Positions 25,335 to 33,751 of a stretch of 64,000 bases of DNA are shown in pieces (position 1 is the first letter of the stretch; each line of letters starts with the position of its first letter). A model generated the notes under the pieces. That model had not been told where the DNA came from, made no database searches, and saw nothing but the letters and a program-made list of their open reading frames with translations. Location of the stretch: contig NZ_JAAXLS010000015.1 in assembly GCF_012328925.1 (NCBI RefSeq), positions 62,001-126,000 on the forward strand, written 5' to 3'. The translations under genes were made by a program, and so were the position numbers. The DNA comes from Amycolatopsis acididurans. Its GTDB lineage: Bacteria > Actinomycetota > Actinomycetes > Mycobacteriales > Pseudonocardiaceae.

Positions 25335-26024
25335 ATGACCTACGACCCGGCTTTCGGCAGGGGCTTCGTGGCCGGGCGGACGCACCTTCCAGGGGAAGTG
25401 GCTGGCCACGCGCGCGAAATGATCATTTCCGGCGAGGTCCGGCCGGGTGACTACCTGCGTGTGGACGTGCTCCGGGACGCGCTCGGGGTGAGCAACACGC
25501 CGGTTCGTGAGGGATTGTTCATCCTGCAGAGCGAGGGTTTCGTGCGCCGCGTCCCGCGCCGAGGGTTCGTCGTCGAGTCGTTCACCCGCGAAGATCTGCG
25601 TGACCTGTTCTGGGCGCAGTCACAGCTTGCCGGTGAGCTCGCGGCGCGGGCGGCGAAGCGGATCACCTCCGAGCAGCTTGCCCGGCTGGAAGCCAACCTC
25701 GAACACTACGAAAAGGCGTACGCGTCTTCCGACAGCGAGGCGCTCGCTCACCTTGGACACCTGTTCCACCGTGAGATCAACCTCGCGGCGGATTCGCACC
25801 GGCTGGCACTATTGCTCGGCTCGATCGTGAAGCAGTTACCCAATCGCTTCTATACGGCCATCACAGGGCAGGTGGAGGGCACCAGGCAAGCACACCCGGA
25901 GCTGCTCGCCGCATTGCGGAACAGGCAATCGCAGAAGGTGCGGACGCTGATGGCCGACCATCTGCTCGAGGGCGCCGATCACCTCATCGAGAGCCTGGAG
26001 CAGCGGGGGGTCTGGAACCCGTAG
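25335..26024 (+). CDS. GntR-family regulator, FCD domain (paralogue 1)
   Basis: A 229-residue FadR-subfamily GntR repressor. The winged helix-turn-helix (residues 20-85) includes IISGEVRPGDYLRVDVL and the recognition helix GVSNTPVREGLFILQSEGFV, with wing RRVPRRGFVVESF. The C-terminal FCD domain (about 95-220) has His residues of the usual metal site in LFHREINLAADSHRLAL. It differs most from the other three paralogues in the turn before the recognition helix. AGGCGGAAGAG precedes the ATG. It is monocistronic with a box upstream, so it is probably autoregulated. Ligands of FCD proteins are usually carboxylic acids or acyl-CoAs. Confidence 0.92.
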   Translation: MTYDPAFGRGFVAGRTHLPGEVAGHAREMIISGEVRPGDYLRVDVLRDALGVSNTPVREGLFILQSEGFVRRVPRRGFVVESFTREDLRDLFWAQSQLAGELAARAAKRITSEQLARLEANLEHYEKAYASSDSEALAHLGHLFHREINLAADSHRLALLLGSIVKQLPNRFYTAITGQVEGTRQAHPELLAALRNRQSQKVRTLMADHLLEGADHLIESLEQRGVWNP

Positions 26025-26042
26025 CCGCCGCCGGTCCGGCCG

Positions 26043-26762
26043 TCAGGAGGCGGTCTGCGCCTCCGCCCACATACCGCGCTCCTCGAGCATCGCGACGAGC
26101 TGATCGCCACCCTCGCGGAGGTGCTCGGAGATCAGCGACCGGGCCTGACGGGACGCGCGCTTGCGGATCGCGTCGAGGATCAGCGGGTGCGCCTGCCTTG
26201 TGCCGCCGACGTGTCCTTCGATCTGGGCGTAGAACCGGTTGGGCAGTTGGCTGACGACCGTGCCGAGCAGCAACGCCAGCCGGTGCGAGTCCGCCGCGAG
26301 GTTGATCTGCCGGTGGAACTGATGCCCGAGGTCGGCGACCTGTTCCTGGTCACCGGCGGCGAAGGCCTTCTCGTAATCCGCGACGTTGGCCTCGAGTACC
26401 GCGAGCTGGTCCGGTGTGATGGCCTTGGCCGCGCGGGCGGCCAGTTCACCCGCGAGCTGCGCCTGCGCCCAGAACAGGTCGCGCACGTCCTGCCGGGTGA
26501 AGGACGCGACGACGAAGCCACGGCGGGGGACCAGCTCGACGAAACCTTCGCTGCGCAGGGAAAGCAGACCCTCACGGACCGGTGTGTTGCTGACCCCGAC
26601 GGCTTCGGCGATCGGCTCCATCCGCAGGAACTCGCCCGGCCGGACCTCACCGGAGATGATCAGCTCGCGGACGTAGGCGGCCACTTCCTCGGGAAGTTGC
26701 TGCCGCCTCGCCCCAGCCCCGCGGACCGCGCTCACCTCGACCATCGTTCTCCCTATACTCAA
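26043..26762 (-). CDS. GntR-family regulator, FCD domain (paralogue 2)
   Basis: A 239-residue GntR/FCD protein. Recognition region VGVSNTPVREGLLSLRSEGF, wing VELVPRRGFVVASF, FCD helices with DLFWAQAQLAGELAARAA and QFHRQINLAADSHRLALLL. It is convergent with paralogue 1, with 18 bases between the stops. Its own upstream DNA has only poor matches to the box (around 26765 and 26786). An internal ATG seven codons in (26744) is an alternative start. It is closest to the paralogue at 44605 in the DNA-binding domain (RPGEFLRMEPIAEAVG versus KPGEFLRVEPIAEAVG). Confidence 0.92.
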   Translation of the reverse strand: MSIGRTMVEVSAVRGAGARRQQLPEEVAAYVRELIISGEVRPGEFLRMEPIAEAVGVSNTPVREGLLSLRSEGFVELVPRRGFVVASFTRQDVRDLFWAQAQLAGELAARAAKAITPDQLAVLEANVADYEKAFAAGDQEQVADLGHQFHRQINLAADSHRLALLLGTVVSQLPNRFYAQIEGHVGGTRQAHPLILDAIRKRASRQARSLISEHLREGGDQLVAMLEERGMWAEAQTAS

Positions 26763-26831
26763 TGTGATATGGGATATGTTCCGTCCATTATACGGATTCC
26801 GGGATAGGGGTCACGGTAGCCGGGGTGCGTG

Positions 26832-27542
26832 TTACCAGAGGCCGCGGTCGGCGAGGAGCACGGTGAGGCTTTCGGCCCGTTCGGCGATGTGGTCCTCCAT
26901 GATCGCACGTGCCTGGCGAGGCTGTCGCCGGCGCAGCGCGTCGAGTATCAGCGGGTGCTCGTCCCGGGTGGCGGCGACCTGGCCTTCGATCCCCGCGTAG
27001 AACCGGTTCGGGAACTGTTTGACGATCGAGCCCAGCACAAGGGTGAGGCGGTGCGAACCCGCGGCGAGGTTGACCTCACGGTGGAACTGGTGCCCCAGCA
27101 TGGCCAGCTTGCCCCGGTCGCCGGCCTCGTTCGCCCGCTCGTACTCCTCCAGGTTCGCATCGAGCCTTGCCAGCTGCTCGCCGGTGATGACCTGGGCCGC
27201 CCGTGACGCCAGCTCCCCGGCGAGGCGGGCCTGCGCCCAGAACAGGTCGCGCACGTCCTGCGGCGTGAAGGGTGCGACGACGAAGCCACGGCGGGGGACC
27301 AGCTGCACGAATCCTTCGCTGCGCAAGGTCAGCAGGCCTTCTCTGACCGGGGTGTTGCTGATGCCGACCGCCTGGGCGATGCCTTCCAGCCGCAGGAATT
27401 CGCCCGGCCGGACCGCGCCCGAGATGATCAGTTCGCGGGCGTAGGAGGCGGCCTCCTCGGGCAATTGCCGTCTGTGGGTGTGGCTTTCGACCGGGGCGAG
27501 GCAGCCAGCTCCCGTCCACTGCGCGGGCCGGCCGGTGTTCAC
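26832..27542 (-). CDS. GntR-family regulator, FCD domain (paralogue 3)
   Basis: A 236-residue GntR/FCD regulator with recognition helix GISNTPVREGLLTLRSEGF and wing VQLVPRRGFVVAPF; FCD domain with QFHREVNLAAGSHRLTL. It is the last gene of the operon CaiB-PrpD-PPOX-GntR (30670 to 26832): its start overlaps the PPOX stop as ATGA. The N-terminal 25 residues before the conserved RRQLPEEAASYAREL are variable. Because it is co-transcribed with enzymes under the box at 30759, it should form a feedback loop on that operon. Confidence 0.92.
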   Translation of the reverse strand: MNTGRPAQWTGAGCLAPVESHTHRRQLPEEAASYARELIISGAVRPGEFLRLEGIAQAVGISNTPVREGLLTLRSEGFVQLVPRRGFVVAPFTPQDVRDLFWAQARLAGELASRAAQVITGEQLARLDANLEEYERANEAGDRGKLAMLGHQFHREVNLAAGSHRLTLVLGSIVKQFPNRFYAGIEGQVAATRDEHPLILDALRRRQPRQARAIMEDHIAERAESLTVLLADRGLW

Positions 27543-28036
27543 CGCGGCTCCGTCGGTGGCCTGTGGTCCGGCATGGCCAGCGCGTAGGGCGACGAGCTCG
27601 CCTTGCGCTGGTCCATCCCGAACGCGTCCGAGGTGGACACCCGGAACACGACCCGCCCGGCGGAGAGCCAGATCCGGTCGTGCTCGGCCTGATCCTCGAT
27701 ACCGGGTTTGGGGTAGCGGCGGTGCATCTTCATGCTGAGCACGTCGCCGGGGTCCTCGATCTCCTCCGCCACGGTATGCACGAGGACATAGCCGTGGATG
27801 GGCTCATGGTCGAAGACGGCCACCGACACCCGGGGGTCACGCCGCAGCCGCGCTGTGAGCCCCCGGGTGGGAGTGGTGGAGAAATACAAGTGGCCGCCGT
27901 CGTAGTAATAGCCCATCGGGATGGTGAACGGGGAGCCGTCCTTGCGCAGGGACGAAACCGCCGCGAACCGCCCGGGGGCGCGCAGATACGCGTCGATCTC
28001 GTCCCTGGTCATGGTGGTCTCACCGAGGTCGATCAT
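27539..28036 (-). CDS. Pyridoxamine 5'-phosphate oxidase-family (FMN/F420 split-barrel) protein
   Basis: A 165-residue split-barrel flavin-type protein: VSSLRKDGSPFTIPMGYYYDG, then LYFSTTPTRGLTARLRRDPRV and SVAVFDHEP, typical for the PPOX class. Such actinobacterial proteins use FMN or F420 to reduce small molecules, or bind heme. ATG 28036 overlaps the PrpD stop as ATGA, which fixes the start; residues further upstream in this frame belong to the PrpD region read out of phase. Its place between PrpD and GntR in the operon suggests a role in the same pathway, perhaps reduction of an unsaturated intermediate. Confidence 0.82.
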   Translation of the reverse strand: MIDLGETTMTRDEIDAYLRAPGRFAAVSSLRKDGSPFTIPMGYYYDGGHLYFSTTPTRGLTARLRRDPRVSVAVFDHEPIHGYVLVHTVAEEIEDPGDVLSMKMHRRYPKPGIEDQAEHDRIWLSAGRVVFRVSTSDAFGMDQRKASSSPYALAMPDHRPPTEPR

Positions 28037-29463
28037 GGGTGTTCCCGGCCGCCCAGGGCACGCAGGAGCTGGCGGATGTCGCCGACCTTCTCCAGGTCGA
28101 GCAAGGAATCGAGCACACCCTCGACTTCGGACTCGGGGATGACATCCTCGGCGTTGACCCGGAATTTCGCTACGAGCTCGTCGGTGGTGAGCAGCGTCGA
28201 GGGGTCCGGGGACGGGCTGCCCTTCGGGAACCGGCGTTCGGCGCTGAAGGTCGTGCCGCGTGCGTCGACCTCGATACGGGTCGGGCGGCTGGACGGGTGT
28301 TTCTCGATCTCGGTGCCCCAGTCCGGGTGTGGCTTGAAGGTCGTCTTGTCCATCAGTTCCCGCACCGAGCTGCCGAACACGAGGTCCGGATCCTGCCACG
28401 CCTTGCCGGGGGTGACCCGGTGCGCGCCGACGGCGAGGCCGTGGGCGATGGAGAACTGCGCGTCATGGACGTGGGAGATCTCGCGGTTCAGCCAGACCGG
28501 ATGCAGCACCCAGGCCTCGCCCCAGGCCCGGATCGCGTCGATTTCGTCCGGTTTGATGTCGTTGGTCTCGACGATCTCGGTGAGCGCGTCCAGCGGCGCG
28601 TGCAGGATCCGGCAGTGCGGATAGGGCTTCAACGTGGATTCGGCGGGGAAGCGCCATTCGGTGCCCAGCCCGTCGGTGATCTGTTCCGGCACCCAGCGGC
28701 CGGTGCCGATGAACCGCCGGTAGCCGTAGTCGGCGTCGTCGAGCACCTGCAGGTCGCCGCGGTGCCCCAATTCGGCGAAGTGCGCCGCGGTCAGCGCCGA
28801 CTGGACCAGCACGCCCGCGTTGAGGTACTTGATGGTGGAGCTGGGGGAGTGGGCCAGCCAGGAGCGGTGGGAGTTGACGGGGGAGATGTTGGCCGCGATC
28901 GCGAGTGCGTTCGCGAGCATCCCGGCGTCGTAACCCTTGACCTTGCCGATGGCCGCGGTCGCGCCGAACACGGTACTGCTGAACCCCAGAATCGGGGAGA
29001 GCGCGACCTCGCCGTTCTTGGTGTCGCGCAGGTAGTCCATGGCCTTGCCGAAGCGGTAGCTCATCTCGTGGGAGAGCGCGACGGCCGCGATGAGGTCGCT
29101 GCCGGAGATCCCGCGGCTTTCGCCGAAGGCGAGCGCGCCGGGCAGGACGTAGGGCGAGACGTGACCGGGTGGCAGCACGGCGTCGAAGTCGAGCGCGTTC
29201 ATCAGCTCGCCGTTGGCGAAAGCGGCGCCGAAGACCGAGCTGCGGGAGCCGGTACCGAGGATCGTGGCCTCGCCGTCCGTCCCGCCGATCATCCGGCCGT
29301 AGTCGACGCCGATGCGTCCCCGTGGTTCCCCGGTCCCGGCCAGCGCGCAGCCGATCGAGTCCAGGACGAGTCGTTTGCTTTCTTCCACCACCGTGCCGGG
29401 AAGGCTCCCGGTCTCGGTGGTGGCGGTGAACCGGGCGAGCTGCTCGGCGAGCGTGTCAGGCAC
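28033..29463 (-). CDS. MmgE/PrpD-family protein (2-methylcitrate dehydratase-like), copy A
   Basis: A 476-residue MmgE/PrpD protein. Conserved elements: ESKRLVLDSIGCALAG near residue 30, ANGELMNALDFDAVLPPGHV near 85, ALSHEMSYRFGKAMDY, and the C-terminal AESTLKPYPHCRILHAPLDAL with the family KxxPxC signature. Known members are 2-methylcitrate dehydratase, cis-aconitate decarboxylase and an iminodisuccinate epimerase; only the fold is certain here. The GTG at 29463 overlaps the CaiB stop by 8 bases. Copy B (53189) is highly similar. No methylcitrate synthase or lyase is nearby, so a propionate role is unlikely. Confidence 0.9.
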   Translation of the reverse strand: MPDTLAEQLARFTATTETGSLPGTVVEESKRLVLDSIGCALAGTGEPRGRIGVDYGRMIGGTDGEATILGTGSRSSVFGAAFANGELMNALDFDAVLPPGHVSPYVLPGALAFGESRGISGSDLIAAVALSHEMSYRFGKAMDYLRDTKNGEVALSPILGFSSTVFGATAAIGKVKGYDAGMLANALAIAANISPVNSHRSWLAHSPSSTIKYLNAGVLVQSALTAAHFAELGHRGDLQVLDDADYGYRRFIGTGRWVPEQITDGLGTEWRFPAESTLKPYPHCRILHAPLDALTEIVETNDIKPDEIDAIRAWGEAWVLHPVWLNREISHVHDAQFSIAHGLAVGAHRVTPGKAWQDPDLVFGSSVRELMDKTTFKPHPDWGTEIEKHPSSRPTRIEVDARGTTFSAERRFPKGSPSPDPSTLLTTDELVAKFRVNAEDVIPESEVEGVLDSLLDLEKVGDIRQLLRALGGREHP

Positions 29464-30670
29464 TGGCTTTCCTTTCCGCGGCGGGCTTTTCGAAGCGGTC
29501 TTCGGTGAACAGGACCCCGGCGGCGACGAGTTCGTCCACACGGGACTCGTCGTATACCTCGGCCGCGATTTCCCTGGTGTGCTGGCCGACGCGGGGTGTC
29601 GTGCGGCCACGGTCCGGGCGGGTGCCGGAGAACCGCCACGGCGGGCGCACGAGCGCCAGATCGTCGGTCTCCGGCTCGGTCAGCTTCAGCCACTCGGTCT
29701 GCGGATGCGACAGATAACCGCCCATCCCCAGCACCGGCGCGAACGGGACATCCGCCTCACTGAGCAGTTTTTCCCATTCGTCAGCCGGTTTCGTCATGAA
29801 CTCGGCCTGCACGATGTCGACGAGCTCGAAGTAGTTGTCCCATCGCTGTGTGTAGGTGGTGAACCGAGGATCGTCGGCGAGGTCGCGGCGGTCCATCGCG
29901 TCCAGCAGTGCGAGCCAGAATTTCTGGGAGGAGGACAGATGCAGCGTGATGTCCTGGCCGGAGGCGGTCTTGAGGCAGAAGTTCTGTGCCTGGGGATGAC
30001 GGCTCTGCCTGCTGGGATCGGTGTGCCCGTCGTCGAAGAACTGGGTGATGGCGTCGATGGTGACGGTGCTGACCGCCTCCATCATCGAGGTCTCCACGTG
30101 TTCACCGAGCCCCGAGCTGCCGCGCCCGACCAGCGCGGCGAGAATGCCGGTCGCCGTGGACAGGCCGGTGACCAGGTCGGCCAGGCAGGTGCCCGAGATC
30201 TGCGCGGCGCCGGCGTTGCTCATGATCGAATAGATGCCGCCGACGGCCTGGCCGATGGAATCGTAGGCCGCGCGGGCGCGCAGCGGCCCGCCATCACCGA
30301 ACCCGGTGACCGAGGTGTACACCAGATCCGGGCGCAGCTCCCGGCAGACCTGCGGGCCGAGGCCCAGCGCGGCCAGCTTGCCGGGGCGCAGGTTTTCCAG
30401 CAGCACGTCGAAGCGCGGCAGCACCGCCTTGACCAGTTCGACGCCGCGCGGGTCCTTGAGATCGACGGCGAAGCTGCGCTTTCCCGCGTTGTACTGGCGG
30501 AAATACGGGCTCTGATCGTTCTTCGCGCGGCGGAAGTCCTCTCCGATGCCCGGCCGCTCGACTTTCACGACATCCGCTCCGAGCGCGGCGAGCAGCGAGC
30601 TCGCGTATGGCGCGGAGATATAGCCTCCGAACTCGAGGACACGGATGTTCTGAAGTGGCTTTCGCCGCAT
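29456..30670 (-). CDS. CaiB/BaiF family CoA-transferase, copy A
   Basis: A 404-residue class III CoA-transferase. NIRVLEFGGYISAPYASS start, AALGADVVKVERPGIGEDFR, RPDLVYTSVTGFGDGGPLR, and the likely catalytic Asp in SGTCLADLVTGLSTATG near 180. ATG 30670 is preceded by GGAGAAGG. It heads the minus operon CaiB-PrpD-PPOX-GntR. The whole protein is strongly similar to the CaiB at 54658, also next to a PrpD gene; the PrpD-CaiB pair is duplicated. It probably activates the product or substrate of the PrpD enzyme, for example a C5 or C6 dicarboxylate, by CoA transfer. Confidence 0.9.
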   Translation of the reverse strand: MRRKPLQNIRVLEFGGYISAPYASSLLAALGADVVKVERPGIGEDFRRAKNDQSPYFRQYNAGKRSFAVDLKDPRGVELVKAVLPRFDVLLENLRPGKLAALGLGPQVCRELRPDLVYTSVTGFGDGGPLRARAAYDSIGQAVGGIYSIMSNAGAAQISGTCLADLVTGLSTATGILAALVGRGSSGLGEHVETSMMEAVSTVTIDAITQFFDDGHTDPSRQSRHPQAQNFCLKTASGQDITLHLSSSQKFWLALLDAMDRRDLADDPRFTTYTQRWDNYFELVDIVQAEFMTKPADEWEKLLSEADVPFAPVLGMGGYLSHPQTEWLKLTEPETDDLALVRPPWRFSGTRPDRGRTTPRVGQHTREIAAEVYDESRVDELVAAGVLFTEDRFEKPAAERKASA

Positions 30671-30758
30671 CTGCTCACCTTCTCCTCCGGCGCACCATCG
30701 TTGTGCACGTGCTTTCGTTCCTATCACGTCATTTTGCCGATGGGAACCCTTCGGCAAG

Positions 30759-30772
30759 CATCATATATTTAA
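30759..30772. promoter_or_regulatory. AT-rich operator for CaiB-PrpD-PPOX-GntR operon
   Basis: CATCATATATTTAA lies 88 bases upstream of the CaiB start (minus strand). It pairs with the box at 30830 in the 209-base divergent region. Confidence 0.65.
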
Positions 30773-30829
30773 CTGAGAGGACAAAGGTGCAGCTAGGGTC
30801 TGCCTTCGCGCCGGGCACCCTTGTCTTAA

Positions 30830-30843
30830 CATCATATATTGTG
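30830..30843. promoter_or_regulatory. AT-rich operator for CitE-ligase-dehydrogenase operon
   Basis: CATCATATATTGTG lies 36 bases upstream of the GTG at 30880. It is nearly the same as the box at 13007, although the two operons have unrelated genes. Confidence 0.7.
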
Positions 30844-30879
30844 TACTCTCACCGCCAGCTGCCGCGACGAGGAGGTATC

Positions 30880-31782
30880 GTGAGGCCACTGCGTTCATTG
30901 TTGTTCGTGCCGGGCCACCGGGGTCACTGGGCCGAGAAGGGGGTGGCCGCCGGTGCGGACGGGCTGATCCTCGATCTGGAGGATTCGGTCCCGCTCGATC
31001 TCAAGGCCAAGGGCCGCGCCGAGGTCGCCGCGACGATCACCCGGCTGCGGGAGTCCGGTTCGAAGGTCGCGCTGTACGTGCGGCTGAACTCGCTGGACAC
31101 CGGTATGTCCGGGGACGATATCGAGGCGGTGGCCATCCAGGGCCTCGACGGTTTCGTGCTGCCCAAGACCTACGGCCCCGACGACATCGTCGGCTTCGAT
31201 GCGCTGGTGACGCACTTCGAACGGCGCAACGGCGTGGCACCCGGGACGTTCGAGTTCATCTGCTCGCTGGAGACCGCCGGGGCGTACGCGACCTGCGACC
31301 GGATCGCCACGGCCTCGCCCAGGGTGGCGACGCTGTTCGCCGGTACGGCAAGGGACGCGGATGTCTCGCGGTCGATCGGGTTCCAGTTCACCCCGGCGGG
31401 CGCGGAAACGATGTACCTGCGCAGCAAGGCGGTGCTCGCGGCGCGGGCGGCAGGGCTGGAGTTCCCGATCGTCGGGGTGTGGCAGGACCTGACCGACGCC
31501 GACGGGGCGCGCAAGTTCTCCGAGCAGAACCGCGAACTCGGTTTCCGCGGCCAGGTGCTGATCCATCCCTCGCACGTCGCCGTGGCCAACGAGGTGTTCA
31601 GCCCGTCGAAGTTCGAAATCGAGTTCTACACGGGCATGATCTCCGCCTTCGAGAAGGCGGAGGCCGAGGGCGCCGCCGCGGTGCGCTACGAGGACATGCA
31701 CATCGACTACGCGCACATCAAGACCGCGCGCGAGGTGCTCGACTACAGCCGCCAACTCGCCGGCGACGGCGCGGCGAAGTGA
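30880..31782 (+). CDS. HpcH/HpaI (CitE-like) beta-hydroxyacyl-CoA lyase, copy A
   Basis: A 300-residue TIM-barrel lyase of the CitE/malyl-CoA lyase family. Start PLRSLLFVPGHRG, then DGLILDLEDSVP near residue 30 (family LDLEDxV motif), VRLNSLDT (substrate-binding Arg), FICSLETAGAY with the metal-binding Glu near 130, and ADVSRSIGF with the second metal ligand Asp. It ends with LIHPSHVAVANEVF. Such lyases cleave malyl-, 2-methylmalyl- or citramalyl-CoA into an acyl-CoA and a 2-oxoacid. GTG 30880 has a strong GAGGAGG site. It heads a seven-gene operon with tight overlaps. Copy B is at 59481. Confidence 0.9.
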   Translation: MRPLRSLLFVPGHRGHWAEKGVAAGADGLILDLEDSVPLDLKAKGRAEVAATITRLRESGSKVALYVRLNSLDTGMSGDDIEAVAIQGLDGFVLPKTYGPDDIVGFDALVTHFERRNGVAPGTFEFICSLETAGAYATCDRIATASPRVATLFAGTARDADVSRSIGFQFTPAGAETMYLRSKAVLAARAAGLEFPIVGVWQDLTDADGARKFSEQNRELGFRGQVLIHPSHVAVANEVFSPSKFEIEFYTGMISAFEKAEAEGAAAVRYEDMHIDYAHIKTAREVLDYSRQLAGDGAAK

Positions 31783-31792
31783 CGAGGAGCCG

Positions 31793-33751
31793 ATGATGAA
31801 GGGACCGGGGCCGTCCGCGGCAGCGGCCGAACCGGCGTGGGTGCCGGATGAGAGCGTGCGTGCGCGCAGCCGTTTTCTGCGAGCGATGAAGAGCTGGGGG
31901 TTCGGCACGCCGGCGGAACTGCACGAGGCCTCCGTGGCCGATCCGGAGTGGTTCTGGCGCGCCGTGGTGGAGGATCTGGACATCACGTTCACCACGCCGT
32001 TCGAGCGCGTCGTCGACGAGAGCGCGGGAAGGCTGTTCCCGCGGTGGTTTCCCGGCGGCCGGATCAACGCGGCGACCCTGTGCGCGCATCGCCATGCGGA
32101 GAGTGAACTGGCGACGAAGGAAGCCGTGGTCTATGAGGGTGATGGCGGCCAACGGCGTGCGCTGACCTACGGGGAGCTGAGCGAGCGGGTGCGCCGGTTC
32201 GCCGCGAACCTCGCCCAGCTCGGTGTCGGGCGTGGCGACCGGGTGGTGCTGTTCCTGCCCGTCGTTCCCGAGGCCGTCGTGGCGTTCCTCGGCTGCGCGA
32301 TGCTCGGCGCCATCTCGGTACCGGCCTTCACCGGCTACGGCCCGGACGCGCTGGCCGCGCGCCTCAACGACTCCGGGGCGGTGGCACTGGTGACGGCCGA
32401 CGGCACCACGCGCCGCGGCAAGCGGGTCGCATTGAAGGACACCGCGGATCGGGCCGTGGCGGAATCGCCCGGGGTCCGGCACGTGGTCGTGGTCCGGCAC
32501 CTCGCGGACGACGTGCCGATGACCGCCGGCCGCGACGTCTACTGGGACGAGCTGCCCGCGGACCCGCCGGAAATCCGGACCGCGGACACCGAATCGAACG
32601 ATCCGCTGACCATCATCTACACCTCCGGCACCACCGGTAAGCCGAAGGGCATCCTGCACTCGCACGCCGGTTTCACGGTGAAGGCCGCGACCGATTTCGC
32701 CTACGGTTTCGACATCCACGCCGACGACGTCATCGCGTGGATCGCCGATCTGGGCTGGATGCTGGGACCGTTGCTGATCCTGGGCGGGCTTCAGCTCGGC
32801 GCGACGATCGTGCTCACCGAGGGCGTGCCCGACTATCCCAGTCCGGGCCGGCTGTGGGAGCTCGCCGAACGCGACGGCGTGACCTTCCAGGGCATCGCGC
32901 CCACCGCCGCGCGGGCGCTGATGGCCCGTGGGCAGCGGGATTTCGGTGACCTGAGCCGGCTGCGCGCCTTCGCCTCCACGGGAGAGGCGTGGGACGAACC
33001 GACGTGGCACTGGCTGTTCGACCAGGTCGGGCAGGCGAAGCGGCCGATCGTGAACTACAGCGGCGGCACCGAGACCGGCGGCGGCATCCTCGTGGCCTAT
33101 CCGTTCCTGCCGATGGAACCGGCCTCGTTCAACGGGCCGCTGCCCGGGATGGACGTCGCCGTGCTCGACGCCGACGGCAAGCCGGTGACCGGGCAGGTCG
33201 GCGAGCTGACCGTGCACAACACCTGGCCGGGCATGACGCACGCGTTCTGGCAGGACCGCGAGCGCTACGTCGAAACGTACTGGAGCAAATGGGACGGAGT
33301 CTGGCTGCACGGCGACCTCACCGCCGTCGACGCGTCCGGCACCTGGCGGATCCACGGCCGCTCCGACGACACGATCAAGGTGTCCGGACGGCGGGTCGGC
33401 CCCGCCGAGATCGAGGCCGCGCTGCTCAAGGACCGCCGCATCGCCGAGGCCGCGGTGATCGGCGTGCCCGACGCCCAGCGCGGTCAGCGCGTGGTGGCCT
33501 TCGTGGTCCCGCGCGAGGGGAACACGGGCGGCGACGACCTCGTGGAGACCGCGCTGGCCAATGTGGGCAAGGCTTTCGCCCCGTCACTGCACCTCGTGAC
33601 CACTCTGCCCAAGACGAAGAACGGGAAGATCATGCGCCGCGCCATCCGAGCGCGTCATCTCGGCGAGCCGGTGGGCGATATGTCCTCGCTCGACCCGGCC
33701 ACCCCGCTGGAGGCCATCCCCGCCGCGGACCACACCGGGGTGCGGGAGTGA
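31793..33751 (+). CDS. AMP-forming acyl-CoA synthetase, acetyl/propionyl-CoA synthetase-like
   Basis: A 652-residue adenylate-forming ligase with the acetyl-CoA synthetase N-terminal domain. Core motifs: IIYTSGTTGKPKGILHSH (P-loop, about 275), VNYSGGTETGGG (about 418), HGDLTAVD, IHGRSDDTIKVSGRRVGPAEIE (hinge and A8 loop), and KTKNGKIMRR with the catalytic C-terminal Lys near 615. It makes an acyl-CoA from the free acid, CoA and ATP. It may accept a larger acid than acetate, as related actinobacterial proteins vary in the acyl pocket. It starts 10 bases after the lyase and its stop overlaps the next gene as GTGA. Confidence 0.9.
   Translation: MMKGPGPSAAAAEPAWVPDESVRARSRFLRAMKSWGFGTPAELHEASVADPEWFWRAVVEDLDITFTTPFERVVDESAGRLFPRWFPGGRINAATLCAHRHAESELATKEAVVYEGDGGQRRALTYGELSERVRRFAANLAQLGVGRGDRVVLFLPVVPEAVVAFLGCAMLGAISVPAFTGYGPDALAARLNDSGAVALVTADGTTRRGKRVALKDTADRAVAESPGVRHVVVVRHLADDVPMTAGRDVYWDELPADPPEIRTADTESNDPLTIIYTSGTTGKPKGILHSHAGFTVKAATDFAYGFDIHADDVIAWIADLGWMLGPLLILGGLQLGATIVLTEGVPDYPSPGRLWELAERDGVTFQGIAPTAARALMARGQRDFGDLSRLRAFASTGEAWDEPTWHWLFDQVGQAKRPIVNYSGGTETGGGILVAYPFLPMEPASFNGPLPGMDVAVLDADGKPVTGQVGELTVHNTWPGMTHAFWQDRERYVETYWSKWDGVWLHGDLTAVDASGTWRIHGRSDDTIKVSGRRVGPAEIEAALLKDRRIAEAAVIGVPDAQRGQRVVAFVVPREGNTGGDDLVETALANVGKAFAPSLHLVTTLPKTKNGKIMRRAIRARHLGEPVGDMSSLDPATPLEAIPAADHTGVRE

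Noticed and set aside
26761..26795. AT-rich stretches upstream of GntR paralogue 2 (GTGATATGGGATATG and CATTATACGG)
   Set aside because: They match only half of the operator consensus, so I did not count them as boxes, although weak binding is possible.
28037..28399. N-terminal extension of the PPOX-type gene to 28399
   Set aside because: The added residues are the PrpD gene read out of phase; the ATGA overlap at 28036 gives the natural start.
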